Shown here: positions 16,007-24,089 of the stretch, piece by piece
How positions within the stretch are numbered: position 1 is the first letter of the stretch
Layout: the number at the start of each line of letters is the position of its first letter
NCBI GenBank assembly: GCA_030628155.1
Contig: DAOVRL010000008.1
Span: forward strand, 1 to 47,961
Origin: DAOVRL01 sp023128595
GTDB lineage: Bacteria > Planctomycetota > Phycisphaerae > Sedimentisphaerales > Anaerobacaceae
Direction: 5' to 3'
DNA length: 47,961 bases
Made by a program: the position numbers and the translations under genes
Notes under the pieces: generated by a model
Databases searched by the model: none
What the model was told of the DNA's origin: nothing
What the model saw: only the letters and a program-made list of their open reading frames with translations

Positions 16007-17083
16007 TCAGCGACCCACGGTCTTTAGAAAGCGTTTGATTTGAGTTTTGTCCGTCAGGATCGCCATTTCGAGGTCGTATGTCCTGCTTTTTCCCGGCACG
16101 ATGTGGATCAGCTTTTTCTGCTGCCTGGCTGCAGCCTGGCCGATTGGCGGGTTCGTGCCGGGTTCCAAGGCGGTGACATACTCGCCGGGGCCCCAGTGCT
16201 GCCAGTTGCTCAGCCAGGGCAATTGCTTCTTTTGATACTTCATAACGAGCGCCAGGCCCAGCTTGCGATTGTAAAGGCCGACGGTGCAAATACCCTTTCT
16301 ATCGGCTGCGACGTTAATAAAAGCGCAGCCCTCGCCGCCGGCGCGGTGGCTGTCGATTGGCGCCGAGCACTTTTTGAAATTGCGCCTGGCGTTGAATACG
16401 GCGTTGTCCATATCCATACCGCGCGACGCCCATTTTCCCTTGCAAAGGATCTCGGTCCCCTCATCGACCAGCGGCCAGCCGTAGTTGCAATGGTACAATA
16501 TCATGTGCGGCGCCGGCGTATTGCCGAGATTAGTCACTACGTCGTGGATGCGGACAGCAGGCTCGCCGATGGTGCTCGATATCGTGCGCTTTAGTTCGAG
16601 GCTCGGTCCGAATACGCGGGACTGCTTGACGACGGCGGTTATGCTCGTGGTTAGTTTTCCCGCTGCCAGGGCCGGCTGTATGACCGATTCGACTCTGCCA
16701 GGCAGATTGCTGATGCGCCCGTGCAGGCCGCGCTCGCCGAATTCGTCGGTTTCAGGCCCGCCGACGTGCGTCAGGCCGCAGGTTGTCAGCAGGCCGCCGG
16801 CGAAAGAATACAGCCACTCCAATCCGCGGCTGGCATCGGGCCGCGGAGCGGTCAGGCCGCCGTGGCTAAGCCAGGCGAGGCTGTATTGATTATAGAAGGC
16901 ATCGACGATATCCAGGCCTCTGTCGATAACAACCTTGTATCGCAGGCCGGCCCCGGTGTTCACCCAGGCGATCCGAGTCCCCTTACCCGGCCCGTTGTCC
17001 AAAACAGAGGTCTCTATGCCTCCGACCTGTTCATAGTTGGTGACTTTGTTGTGCCAGCTCGATTTTGGGTCCTTCGCGGCCAT
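16007..17083 (-). CDS. DUF4432 aldose-epimerase-like protein
   Basis: A 358-aa protein of the DUF4432 group, whose fold resembles galactose mutarotase and which tends to sit in sugar operons. Typical marks are RYKVVIDRGLDIVDAFYN near 48-65, LLTTCGLTHVGGP near 97-109 (with GLHGRISNLPG just after), MILYHCNYGWPLVDEGTE near 188-205, and a late YVTALEPGTNPPIGQ. It likely acts on a free or phosphorylated sugar in the cytoplasm, as no signal peptide is seen. ATG at 17083 has AAAGGAAAGGGAAAG upstream. It lies 29 bases after the PfkB gene and overlaps nothing. Confidence 0.82.
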   Translation of the reverse strand: MAAKDPKSSWHNKVTNYEQVGGIETSVLDNGPGKGTRIAWVNTGAGLRYKVVIDRGLDIVDAFYNQYSLAWLSHGGLTAPRPDASRGLEWLYSFAGGLLTTCGLTHVGGPETDEFGERGLHGRISNLPGRVESVIQPALAAGKLTTSITAVVKQSRVFGPSLELKRTISSTIGEPAVRIHDVVTNLGNTPAPHMILYHCNYGWPLVDEGTEILCKGKWASRGMDMDNAVFNARRNFKKCSAPIDSHRAGGEGCAFINVAADRKGICTVGLYNRKLGLALVMKYQKKQLPWLSNWQHWGPGEYVTALEPGTNPPIGQAAARQQKKLIHIVPGKSRTYDLEMAILTDKTQIKRFLKTVGR

Positions 17084-17112
17084 TTGCTTTCCCTTTCCTT
17101 TTTCTAAACGTT

Positions 17113-18333
17113 CTACCCCAAAGCCTTCTGCAATGCGTCGAAACTCGGATAAGCCACGTCACTGCGGACTATTTTTAGCATCTTAGCATAATCTTTGATA
17201 TTACCGTATCTGTCATCAAGCGGCGCCTTTATATAGAGTGAGGCAAACAGATTGCCCATCTGCACGGCCTCGCCGAAGTCCATCGCGCCATTTTTGAAGT
17301 CATCCAGGTTGCCGGCGATGTACGTTAAGAGTCCCGCCCTGAATGAGTCACCGGCCCCGACGAGATCGACCACCTCCCCAGCCATAAATCGAGATTCGAT
17401 TTTGTTCGGGCCGCCGGCCCCGCCGTCGTCGCAGACATGCTTTTCGTATGCACCATCGCTGACCGTAACGCCGAACAGCTTTGTTCTACTGTCCTTTCGC
17501 CAGAATCTGCCGGTCAAAAAGTCAAGAAAGTGTACGTTGCTTTGATGCTCTTCAAACTCGCCCCAGACTCGCCCCGGAGCAAGGGTGTTTTCGATCATCT
17601 TGGCCTCGTCGCAGGACGTAAAGAACACATCAACTTCAGGCAAAAGCGGTTCCAGCAGGCGATATTCCTGCACTGCGGTACCGGCCTTAATCAACCCGTG
17701 TGGGTCACTCGTTAGTGTGTGGCTGTCAACGATTGTGACGGCGCCCTTGGCGCGGCACCACTTGATAAATTCGGCCAAATCCCGGCCGCCGTTGGCATCG
17801 CCCCTATCGGACAAACCCGAATACATATAATAGACTATTCTCGGCTCCAGCCGCTCGACGGCCCCCTTGAATATCTCAAAGTCAAAATCGTCATTCGCGC
17901 TGGGAAAATATGCGATGCCGCCTCTATCTTGGCCGCTTGTATCGTGGATAAAGGTGGTGCCTGTCGGGAGATTCGGGTGTATGTGAGTCTGCGACATATC
18001 GATACCGTTTGTGGTCATCAGGTCATAGAAAAACCTGCCCTGGGCGTCGAGGCCGTCGTAATCCCCCTTGCCGAGGTTAACGCCAACGGCGACATTCAGG
18101 CCGGTCCTTGCTATCAACGGAGCGGTGTTGCCCGGCCCGCCGGCAGTGGCGCAGCCCTGCTCTATCCACTCCCTGACCTGCTGCTGAGAATAATTCGGCA
18201 CATCTCTGACCTCGCACTTGGCCAGTCCTCCTTTGCCCACCAGCTCATCGACAAAGTCAAAATCCGGCCTTCTCAAATCCGCCACAGCAGTATTCAGAAC
18301 CAATACATCTGCACCCATATTTTGCGCTTTCAC
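17113..18333 (-). CDS. PfkB-family carbohydrate kinase
   Basis: ATP-dependent sugar kinase (ribokinase/PfkB superfamily), 406 aa, longer than the usual 300-340. Family marks are CATAGGPGNTAPLIARTGL (substrate-binding GG near 62), a lid and dimer region with NLGKGDYDG, DSHTLTSDPHG near 195-205, DVFFTSCDEAKMI and the phosphotransfer motif VVDLVGAGDSFRAGLL near 335-350, with the GAGD aspartate as the catalytic base. GTG at 18333 has AGG five bases upstream; ATG at 18318 is the alternative start. It lies 40 bases after the NagB-like gene and 29 before DUF4432. The substrate is not evident, but the context suggests a keto- or amino-sugar intermediate. Confidence 0.88.
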   Translation of the reverse strand: MKAQNMGADVLVLNTAVADLRRPDFDFVDELVGKGGLAKCEVRDVPNYSQQQVREWIEQGCATAGGPGNTAPLIARTGLNVAVGVNLGKGDYDGLDAQGRFFYDLMTTNGIDMSQTHIHPNLPTGTTFIHDTSGQDRGGIAYFPSANDDFDFEIFKGAVERLEPRIVYYMYSGLSDRGDANGGRDLAEFIKWCRAKGAVTIVDSHTLTSDPHGLIKAGTAVQEYRLLEPLLPEVDVFFTSCDEAKMIENTLAPGRVWGEFEEHQSNVHFLDFLTGRFWRKDSRTKLFGVTVSDGAYEKHVCDDGGAGGPNKIESRFMAGEVVDLVGAGDSFRAGLLTYIAGNLDDFKNGAMDFGEAVQMGNLFASLYIKAPLDDRYGNIKDYAKMLKIVRSDVAYPSFDALQKALG

Positions 18334-18373
18334 AAAACCTAACCGTTCAGGGGGTATAAATTGCGTTTCTGTG

Positions 18374-19303
18374 TCAGTGCATTTCCGCTTCGCATTTGCC
18401 TATTGCGGGTCTGTAAAAATTAAACTGAACGTTTGGATGCCCGGCCAGCAGCGACATAGGCACGGAGCTGTCGGCGATTTTCTTGCCTATCATAAGGGTA
18501 GTCAATCTCATTCCGAAGGGATTGTCGTGTGTGCCCGCCTGCCAGATCGAGACCTTATCCGCCTTCCACGTCTGGACGGGGCCGACCGTAATCGCCTGTC
18601 TCGGCACGCCGGTAACGACCCCCCCGCCGCTGGTTCTGGCGTTCTGCATCACGGTAACCGGGTGCAAATCGACAACGCGGGTCGTAAGCCGGCAATATTC
18701 ATCGGGCGTCGGAGGCTCATTCTCATAGTCTCCTTCCCGCTTGAGAGGGTCGTTGAACGCCCAGTGCTTTATGTCACCCTGGCCGCCCTGCATCACGGCG
18801 CAGCGAACGCCTTGCCAGCTTCTTATGTATTCTGTCGTATCGGCCTTTGGAAAGTGAATGTTGGACTCGGGCATCTTCAGCTCATCATCAATTTGATTGA
18901 AGCAAAGCTCCATATCGGCCTTTGCAAACGACAACGCGTGCGTCCGCGGCACCTCTTTGCCGTCCATATACCATTCGTCCATTCCCCAAAAATGTGCGTT
19001 CCTGAGATCGAGCTTCAATTCATTTACGATCCGGGCCACAAGCGGAAGCTGCTCGGTCGGCCCGATAGGCCCGCAAATACCGACTGGATTGTCCGCCGTG
19101 GCCTGCCTCCACGCGGCGATGTATTCCAGTGCCTCGGCGAGATAGAAACCCTCGAGAGTGTCGTAGAATACGACCTTGAAACCCTCCCGGCTCAGTGCGG
19201 CCATGTCCTCAGCGGTAAGCCTGGCTGCATCGTTGAGAATCTCATCGTCGAGCGTCGTGTAGTCCCACCACTGCGGCGCCAACATGCTGATTTTCCTTGC
19301 CAT
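18374..19303 (-). CDS. NagB-like sugar isomerase/deaminase with altered active-site motif
   Basis: A 309-aa member of the glucosamine-6-phosphate isomerase/6-phosphogluconolactonase superfamily. The start is ATG at 19303, with GGAG 7 bases upstream; the in-frame ATG at 19378 lies inside an inverted repeat. FWGMDEWY (105-112) matches the NagB FxMDEY motif, with Asp109 equivalent to catalytic Asp72 of E. coli NagB. The canonical GxxxDGHIAFNEP is replaced by GGQGDIKHWAFNDP (173-186). This inserts one residue between Asp and His and puts Asp185 in place of the catalytic Glu148. The fold is secure; the reaction (deamination, isomerisation or lactone hydrolysis) is not. It lies 40 bases before the kinase gene. 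Confidence 0.82.
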   Translation of the reverse strand: MARKISMLAPQWWDYTTLDDEILNDAARLTAEDMAALSREGFKVVFYDTLEGFYLAEALEYIAAWRQATADNPVGICGPIGPTEQLPLVARIVNELKLDLRNAHFWGMDEWYMDGKEVPRTHALSFAKADMELCFNQIDDELKMPESNIHFPKADTTEYIRSWQGVRCAVMQGGQGDIKHWAFNDPLKREGDYENEPPTPDEYCRLTTRVVDLHPVTVMQNARTSGGGVVTGVPRQAITVGPVQTWKADKVSIWQAGTHDNPFGMRLTTLMIGKKIADSSVPMSLLAGHPNVQFNFYRPAIGKCEAEMH

Positions 19304-19356
19304 CCTTGTTCTCCAGACCCGAACCAGCCGGAACCAAAAAGGCTGGTTTCCCCGTT

Positions 19357-19506
19357 TTGCAAAATTGAAGTTGGGCATACTTTGAAAAGCAAAAATCGGT
19401 CGTTGGATTTTTCCTTTTCAAATAGAACATCAACCTATCCTGATTATTCGAGGAAATTATAAAACGAATTTCCTCAAATAATATATGCCCAAATTCAATT
19501 TTGCAA
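19357..19506. repeat. Long inverted repeat upstream of the NagB-like gene
   Basis: The left arm TTGCAAAATTGAAGTTGGGC plus ATA (19357-19379) pairs with the right arm TATGCCCAAATTCAATTTTG plus CAA (19484-19506), with a single mismatch in 23 bases. Between them is a second palindrome, ATTATTCGAGGAAATT/AATTTCCTCAAATAAT (19443-19482). A smaller hairpin CCAGCC/GGCTGG (19324-19346) sits just before the start codon at 19303. It may be a miniature transposon remnant or a regulatory structure. Confidence 0.65.
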
Positions 19507-19556
19507 GGCCATTGATACTTCGCGGCCATTTTGCACAAGATTTCAGTTGTAGGCGA

Positions 19557-20318
19557 CTAAGCAACATGAACTAAATCACCCAATTCCGACTTCAGTATAT
19601 TATCCTGCGGATATGCGTGGCCTAAGTGCTGTCTGAAACCCTCGGCAAAGCCGCAGCCAACTTCGGCGCCCCTGGTTTTGGCAAAGGCCTTCATCATCAG
19701 GAGGTAATCGTCCATCCCGTGATGCTTCAAGAGCCAGTTGCGCTGACTTTCGTGGCAGCAAAGCATCTGCTCCTTCGTGTCCATCACGCCGGTTATGTCA
19801 ACTATCGTGCCCGCCTTCACCGCGGCCCCGAAGTTGTCTTTTCCCTCCACGGGATCCATATAGTAAAGGTACGGTACCGGCTCGAACGGCTCGGCGCCGG
19901 CGGTTTCGATATTCACAACCCCGCAGGCAAAGCACGCCGTCTGCGCGAGCCGGGCCGCTGTCTCGTGGTCAACCATATAATCCTGTGGACTTAAGGTAAA
20001 GACGATAGTCGGGCGAACCTTTCGCACTAACTCAATGGCCTTGAGCAGCGTCCGCCTGTCGTACATAATAAAAACATCACCACATTCGAGGCAGTGATAG
20101 CTTCCGTCCAGCAGGGCTGCAGATTTGGCGGCCTCGGCCCTGCGAATCCTGCTGATTTCTTCGCGGCTGTATTCCACCGTGCCGCAATCGCCCGGCGTCA
20201 TCGTCGAGATATGAATCCGCCAGCCCTTTTCATGAAGCAGCGCCAGCGTCCCGGCGCACATAAACTCAGCATCATCCGGGTGAGCGCCAAAACTCAAAAC
20301 TGTCTTCGGACCAGCCAT
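19557..20318 (-). CDS. PIG-L/LmbE-family N-deacetylase
   Basis: Zinc-dependent deacetylase family (PIG-L, MshB, BshB), 253 aa from ATG at 20318, which has GAGG 6 bases upstream (in-frame ATGs at 20330 and 20324 are alternatives). The metal-binding motif is GAHPDDAEFMCAGTLALL (residues 11-28), giving His13, Asp15 and Asp16. The third ligand region is YMVDHETAARLAQTA near 140. A conserved IRRAEAAKSAALL helix follows the first domain. It probably removes an N-acetyl group from an amino sugar, which fits the neighbouring NagB-like protein and PfkB kinase. No signal peptide is seen. It lies 51 bases after the FAD gene and 253 bases before the NagB-like start, so it may be on a separate transcript from the latter. 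Confidence 0.85.
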   Translation of the reverse strand: MAGPKTVLSFGAHPDDAEFMCAGTLALLHEKGWRIHISTMTPGDCGTVEYSREEISRIRRAEAAKSAALLDGSYHCLECGDVFIMYDRRTLLKAIELVRKVRPTIVFTLSPQDYMVDHETAARLAQTACFACGVVNIETAGAEPFEPVPYLYYMDPVEGKDNFGAAVKAGTIVDITGVMDTKEQMLCCHESQRNWLLKHHGMDDYLLMMKAFAKTRGAEVGCGFAEGFRQHLGHAYPQDNILKSELGDLVHVA

Positions 20319-20343
20319 ATCCATCCTCATAAAAATCTCTGTT

Positions 20344-20372
20344 TGTCATTCGCAGCGCAGCGAAGAATCTCA
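20344..20372 (-). repeat. Dispersed repeat unit overlapping a stop codon
   Basis: The plus strand reads GTCATTCGCAGCGCAGCGAA followed by GAATCTCA, a unit of the GTCATTxGxAGC..AATCTC type seen elsewhere in the window. The last three bases (20370-20372) supply the TGA stop codon of the upstream FAD gene on the minus strand. Confidence 0.6.
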
Positions 20373-23300
20373 CTCCTTGAGCACGGCGGCGGCGTGGCGG
20401 GCGTAGTGGCCTCGAAGGTCGTTTGCGTAGTCTTTCAGGATTTTTTCGCCGAGGCCTTGGTAATCGCCGCAGCGATACAGCGCCCGCGCCAAGATGAGCT
20501 CCCGCAGCGAGTTGTTCCTGGTCTTTGTATCTGTGGGACTCGGTGGGGTCCTGTCTCTGGCTTCTTCGATATCTGTAAAGGCGTGGCCCATTATGCCCGG
20601 CTTTTTCAGAAGCTCGGCCAGAGGTTTTGCAGCGGAAGGCTCGCCAAGGGCCTCGAGGGCCAGCGCCACCGCGCGGCTGTGCGAGAACTCGCTCTCAACG
20701 TCAATCTGTCCAACCTTCTCGACGATAGGCTTTAGTGCCCGCTTGTCACGCGTGCGTCCCAGAGCAATAATAAGACTGTCGAGAGGACTGATACTCGGCC
20801 CAAATTGTCCCATTCCCGTATAATTCCAGCCCTTGTCCCACTTGGTCGAGCCGACTGCATTGAGTAGAGTCTCGGCTCCCGTCGGGTCGCCGAACATGCC
20901 GAGGATGTGGGCGTAGGTTAGCTTGGCCTTTTCGTCTTCGGTGGTCTTGTAAGCCCTTTGTACGCGAGGCATCGCGTCGGCTGGCTGGGCGAGGATCACT
21001 TCGAGCCCGTCATAATCGTTGACGACGCGCTCGACGGCATCGATAACATCTTCGAGAGACAACGGAAAGGAATCGCTGTCGGTCAGGACATTTTCGGGCA
21101 GATTGCCTTTTTCGACCAGGTGTTTTTGAATCGCCTTGATATCGACATCGCGCAGCGGTCTGCCCGTCTTAGCCGTAGTCGCCGCTATCAAACCGGCGGC
21201 GTAGCCCTGGTTCTGGATGTCCGGCTGCATACGTATCACGGGCATCGCGTCACGGTGGGCACTGACGCCCAAGCCGGTAACCAAAATGCAGTCGAGGCCC
21301 TTTGGAAGCAGGCAGCGATAAGGGACGTTGACGAGCATCCCCTTTCTGTCCGGCGGCCTGAGCATAAACAACGGATGAACAGTGAAGCCGTGAGAGTCAA
21401 AATTGCTCCTGGCGATAACAACGGTGTCGGGGTAGGTGCGTCCGAGGGAGATATCCATAGGTAACATCACGAAGTCACCGACGATCCGCCTGCGTTCGCG
21501 CGTGTCAACCAACTGGCCCAGGTCGTAGGCGTCCTTGTACTTTTTCTTGGCCACGACAAACGCCCGCCAGACATCAACGATGTCCGAGTCGTCGATAAAG
21601 GTCCAGTCGGTATTAGTGTATCCGGCGCCCATCCTGCGAGGAGGAAGCCCGGCACCCTGGACTGCGGGGCTTGTACCATCGGTATAAACATACGCAGCAC
21701 CGGCGGTGATGGCAATGTCGGCGTTGCCGGTCGAGTCGATCAGTACATCCGCAAGGACCACCCCGCGGCCGTCGGGAGTGGCAACCACGGCACCTTTGAC
21801 GCGTCCGTTTTCAACAAACGCACCGCAGCCAATTGCTCCGAACCAGATATCGGCGCCGGCCTTGCGCAATTCCCGGCGGTACCACTCCTTCTTCAGCTCC
21901 GGATTCCAGGCGGGGCTCGTATTCTTGCCGCTTGCAGATATGGCCGCGACACCTTGGTCGATCTCTTCTGTAAAGCCCTTGATGTAGCCGTAGTAATACT
22001 TGCTGATATACCCCATCGTCCCGACGCCCCCAAGCCCATGCAGGTATTCCACGACAAGAGTCTTTGCACCCTGCCGGGCCGCGGAAATCCCAGCCGGTGC
22101 GCCGCCGGTACCACCGCCAATCACAACGACATCGTACCGGCCCAAAACAGGCACAGCCCGCTCAGAGGCGGTAACAAAGCCGAGTTTGGCCTGCCTGTTA
22201 CGCAGTCCGCTCAAATCTTCGCGAACGTCACCTGAAGCAACAAGTGTCCCTCGGTGAGCGGGCAATCCTACGTTTTTCGGCTTGCTTGTCCGTTTGGCCC
22301 GGGCAGCAGCGGCAGAACCGATTCGCGAACCAAGCCTCATGAATTCAAGCGGTCGAAGCAGCTTCCGGGCAGCAGGCCGCGGGACATCGGCGCATCCGCC
22401 GAGGACGTATAGTCGGTTGAGGCCGGCAGGCCGGAAGGCATCCAGGCTGACCTTTTTTGCCCGGGGCCAGTCACCAGCCAGGCCTTTCCTGGCCTTGGTC
22501 GCATCGGGCGGCACCTGGAAAGGGACCTCTGATGCATCAACCTGCCCGGAATGCCAGGTTCTGTCACGGGCAATCTGCTCGGCTCGGGCAAATGATTCAA
22601 AGCAGCCGTCTTTCATTGGTATCGTCAGCGTGTACTCCACAGCCTGACGCCCGGTGGAAAGCGGAGTGGATATTGTCCGCGCTGCGAGCCCCGCGCCGGT
22701 TCGGATTTCACCACCGACAGTAACATACTTGAACGTTTGCGCTCCGGATGGATAGGGCTGGAAAGCTGCCCCCGCCATCCTTGCTACGCTTGCTCGCGGC
22801 GTGGCGTCGATAATGACTTTGGCCTTGACGGCCTGGCATCCGGAACGATTGGCCATTACGATGCCCGCAAGATTCCCGTCAGCGTCCGTTAGCACATCAG
22901 TTGCATAGCAGCCGAACAGGAACTCCACGCCCGCTTCGAGCAGCGCCTCATCCAGCGTGCGCTTGACGTGCATCGGCGTAGGAGGCGTGCGAGGACCTTT
23001 GACGGACTCGGCGGCCGGCCGGTCGCTCTCAATCACAATCTCGCCTAAGAGTACTCGATTCACATCGCTGCTTTTCTTGATGAGAAATCTGACGTATCGA
23101 GCTTTGTCACTCAACGCGGCCGAAAGCTCAATCGGTCCCCACGGCTGACTGAGGGATTCGCCGGCCCTTTGGTTCTTGATGGTCGCGACCTTCTTCCACT
23201 GCTGCTTGTCGCTGCTGAGAGAGATTGCCACGCTGTCCACCTCGAAGTCGTCGGCAAGGCTGGGGGCACGACGCTGATAGGCCAACACACGCACTTTCTC

Positions 23301-23888
23301 AAGCCGATGGGCTCGCCCTAAATCGGCGATAATGGTGACATCGCCGTCGTACTGAACGCTCTGAGTACTTGCGCTGGCCGCCTTGCCGTCGTTCAGGACC
23401 GATGGCCTCGCCGTGTCTTTATGGACACCGGCTGAGGGTCTGTCGGCCTGGTACGTAAATGGAATTGCATTTCGCATCCACTGCGCGGCGGGCGGCTCGG
23501 CAAAGAGCTTTCTGGCAAGCGGTGAAGTCGGCGCCTCACCCTGTTGGAGCCACAGTCGATACGTGCCGCAGATGTCGGCGCCGAGGTACGGTCGCTGCGC
23601 GGCAAGAAAGACCTTCGCACCTTCCTGCGCGGCCTCAACGGCCGCCGCCACACCGCCCGATGTTCCGCCGACAACCACAACGTCAACATCGTAAGCAACG
23701 GGAATCCCCCCGGCCGAGGCGCTGACGGCCCTGTCGTAAGCTGGCGCAGTTGAGGCCCTTTCGCCAATGCTATCAGCAGCATTATCAGAACCGTTGATGC
23801 CGCTTCGCAAAGGCTTCGAGCAGCCAGGCTGTACAAAAAACAAGCAGAGCAGCATCGCCGCCAGTGAGCTCCAAATGAATATTTTCAT
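20370..23888 (-). CDS. Double-module FAD-dependent oxidoreductase lipoprotein with HEAT repeats
   Basis: An 1172-aa exported protein. ATG at 23888 (AAGG 8-9 bases upstream) opens a lipoprotein signal (FIWSSLAAMLLCLFF..VQPGC). Module 1 has an FAD-binding start DVVVVGGTSGGVAAAVEAAQ near 56-75. A discoidin-like (F5/8 type C) insertion at about 155-295 (VTIIADLGRAHRLEKVRVLA, ARYVRFLIKKSSDVNRVLLG) interrupts it. Module 2 repeats the fold with YDVVVIGGGTGGAPAGISAA near 580-600 and LGGVGTMGYISKYYYG. The C-terminal 170 residues look like HEAT repeats (ALKPIVEKVGQIDV, AVALALEALGEPSAAKPLAE). FAD_oxidored proteins of this kind are common in planctomycetes, and the substrates are mostly unknown. The stop codon lies inside a dispersed repeat. 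Confidence 0.82.
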   Translation of the reverse strand: MKIFIWSSLAAMLLCLFFVQPGCSKPLRSGINGSDNAADSIGERASTAPAYDRAVSASAGGIPVAYDVDVVVVGGTSGGVAAAVEAAQEGAKVFLAAQRPYLGADICGTYRLWLQQGEAPTSPLARKLFAEPPAAQWMRNAIPFTYQADRPSAGVHKDTARPSVLNDGKAASASTQSVQYDGDVTIIADLGRAHRLEKVRVLAYQRRAPSLADDFEVDSVAISLSSDKQQWKKVATIKNQRAGESLSQPWGPIELSAALSDKARYVRFLIKKSSDVNRVLLGEIVIESDRPAAESVKGPRTPPTPMHVKRTLDEALLEAGVEFLFGCYATDVLTDADGNLAGIVMANRSGCQAVKAKVIIDATPRASVARMAGAAFQPYPSGAQTFKYVTVGGEIRTGAGLAARTISTPLSTGRQAVEYTLTIPMKDGCFESFARAEQIARDRTWHSGQVDASEVPFQVPPDATKARKGLAGDWPRAKKVSLDAFRPAGLNRLYVLGGCADVPRPAARKLLRPLEFMRLGSRIGSAAAARAKRTSKPKNVGLPAHRGTLVASGDVREDLSGLRNRQAKLGFVTASERAVPVLGRYDVVVIGGGTGGAPAGISAARQGAKTLVVEYLHGLGGVGTMGYISKYYYGYIKGFTEEIDQGVAAISASGKNTSPAWNPELKKEWYRRELRKAGADIWFGAIGCGAFVENGRVKGAVVATPDGRGVVLADVLIDSTGNADIAITAGAAYVYTDGTSPAVQGAGLPPRRMGAGYTNTDWTFIDDSDIVDVWRAFVVAKKKYKDAYDLGQLVDTRERRRIVGDFVMLPMDISLGRTYPDTVVIARSNFDSHGFTVHPLFMLRPPDRKGMLVNVPYRCLLPKGLDCILVTGLGVSAHRDAMPVIRMQPDIQNQGYAAGLIAATTAKTGRPLRDVDIKAIQKHLVEKGNLPENVLTDSDSFPLSLEDVIDAVERVVNDYDGLEVILAQPADAMPRVQRAYKTTEDEKAKLTYAHILGMFGDPTGAETLLNAVGSTKWDKGWNYTGMGQFGPSISPLDSLIIALGRTRDKRALKPIVEKVGQIDVESEFSHSRAVALALEALGEPSAAKPLAELLKKPGIMGHAFTDIEEARDRTPPSPTDTKTRNNSLRELILARALYRCGDYQGLGEKILKDYANDLRGHYARHAAAVLKE

Positions 23889-24089
23889 TTCTGCGCATCC
23901 TTTCTTTGGATATTTTAGCTTTGCCCTTCGATGGCTTGCAGGCCTGGACCGCCAAGACCTTCCCGAGCAAGCCGACCGGACACAGTAATCTTCCCGGGTC
24001 TCAACATTATCCCGACTATTTGCCCGTTTGCAACAGGAATCCGTCGCAGTACTTGACCGGCAGCGATTTTGCCCCTACAATCCACAGCT

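Noticed and set aside
16005..16289. A 95-residue N-terminal extension of the mannitol-dehydrogenase-like gene.
   Set aside because: It overlaps the DUF4432 gene in another frame; the Rossmann motif begins right after ATG 16004.
18218..19462. A 414-codon plus-strand open frame.
   Set aside because: It is antisense to the NagB-like gene and part of the kinase; there is no recognisable domain.
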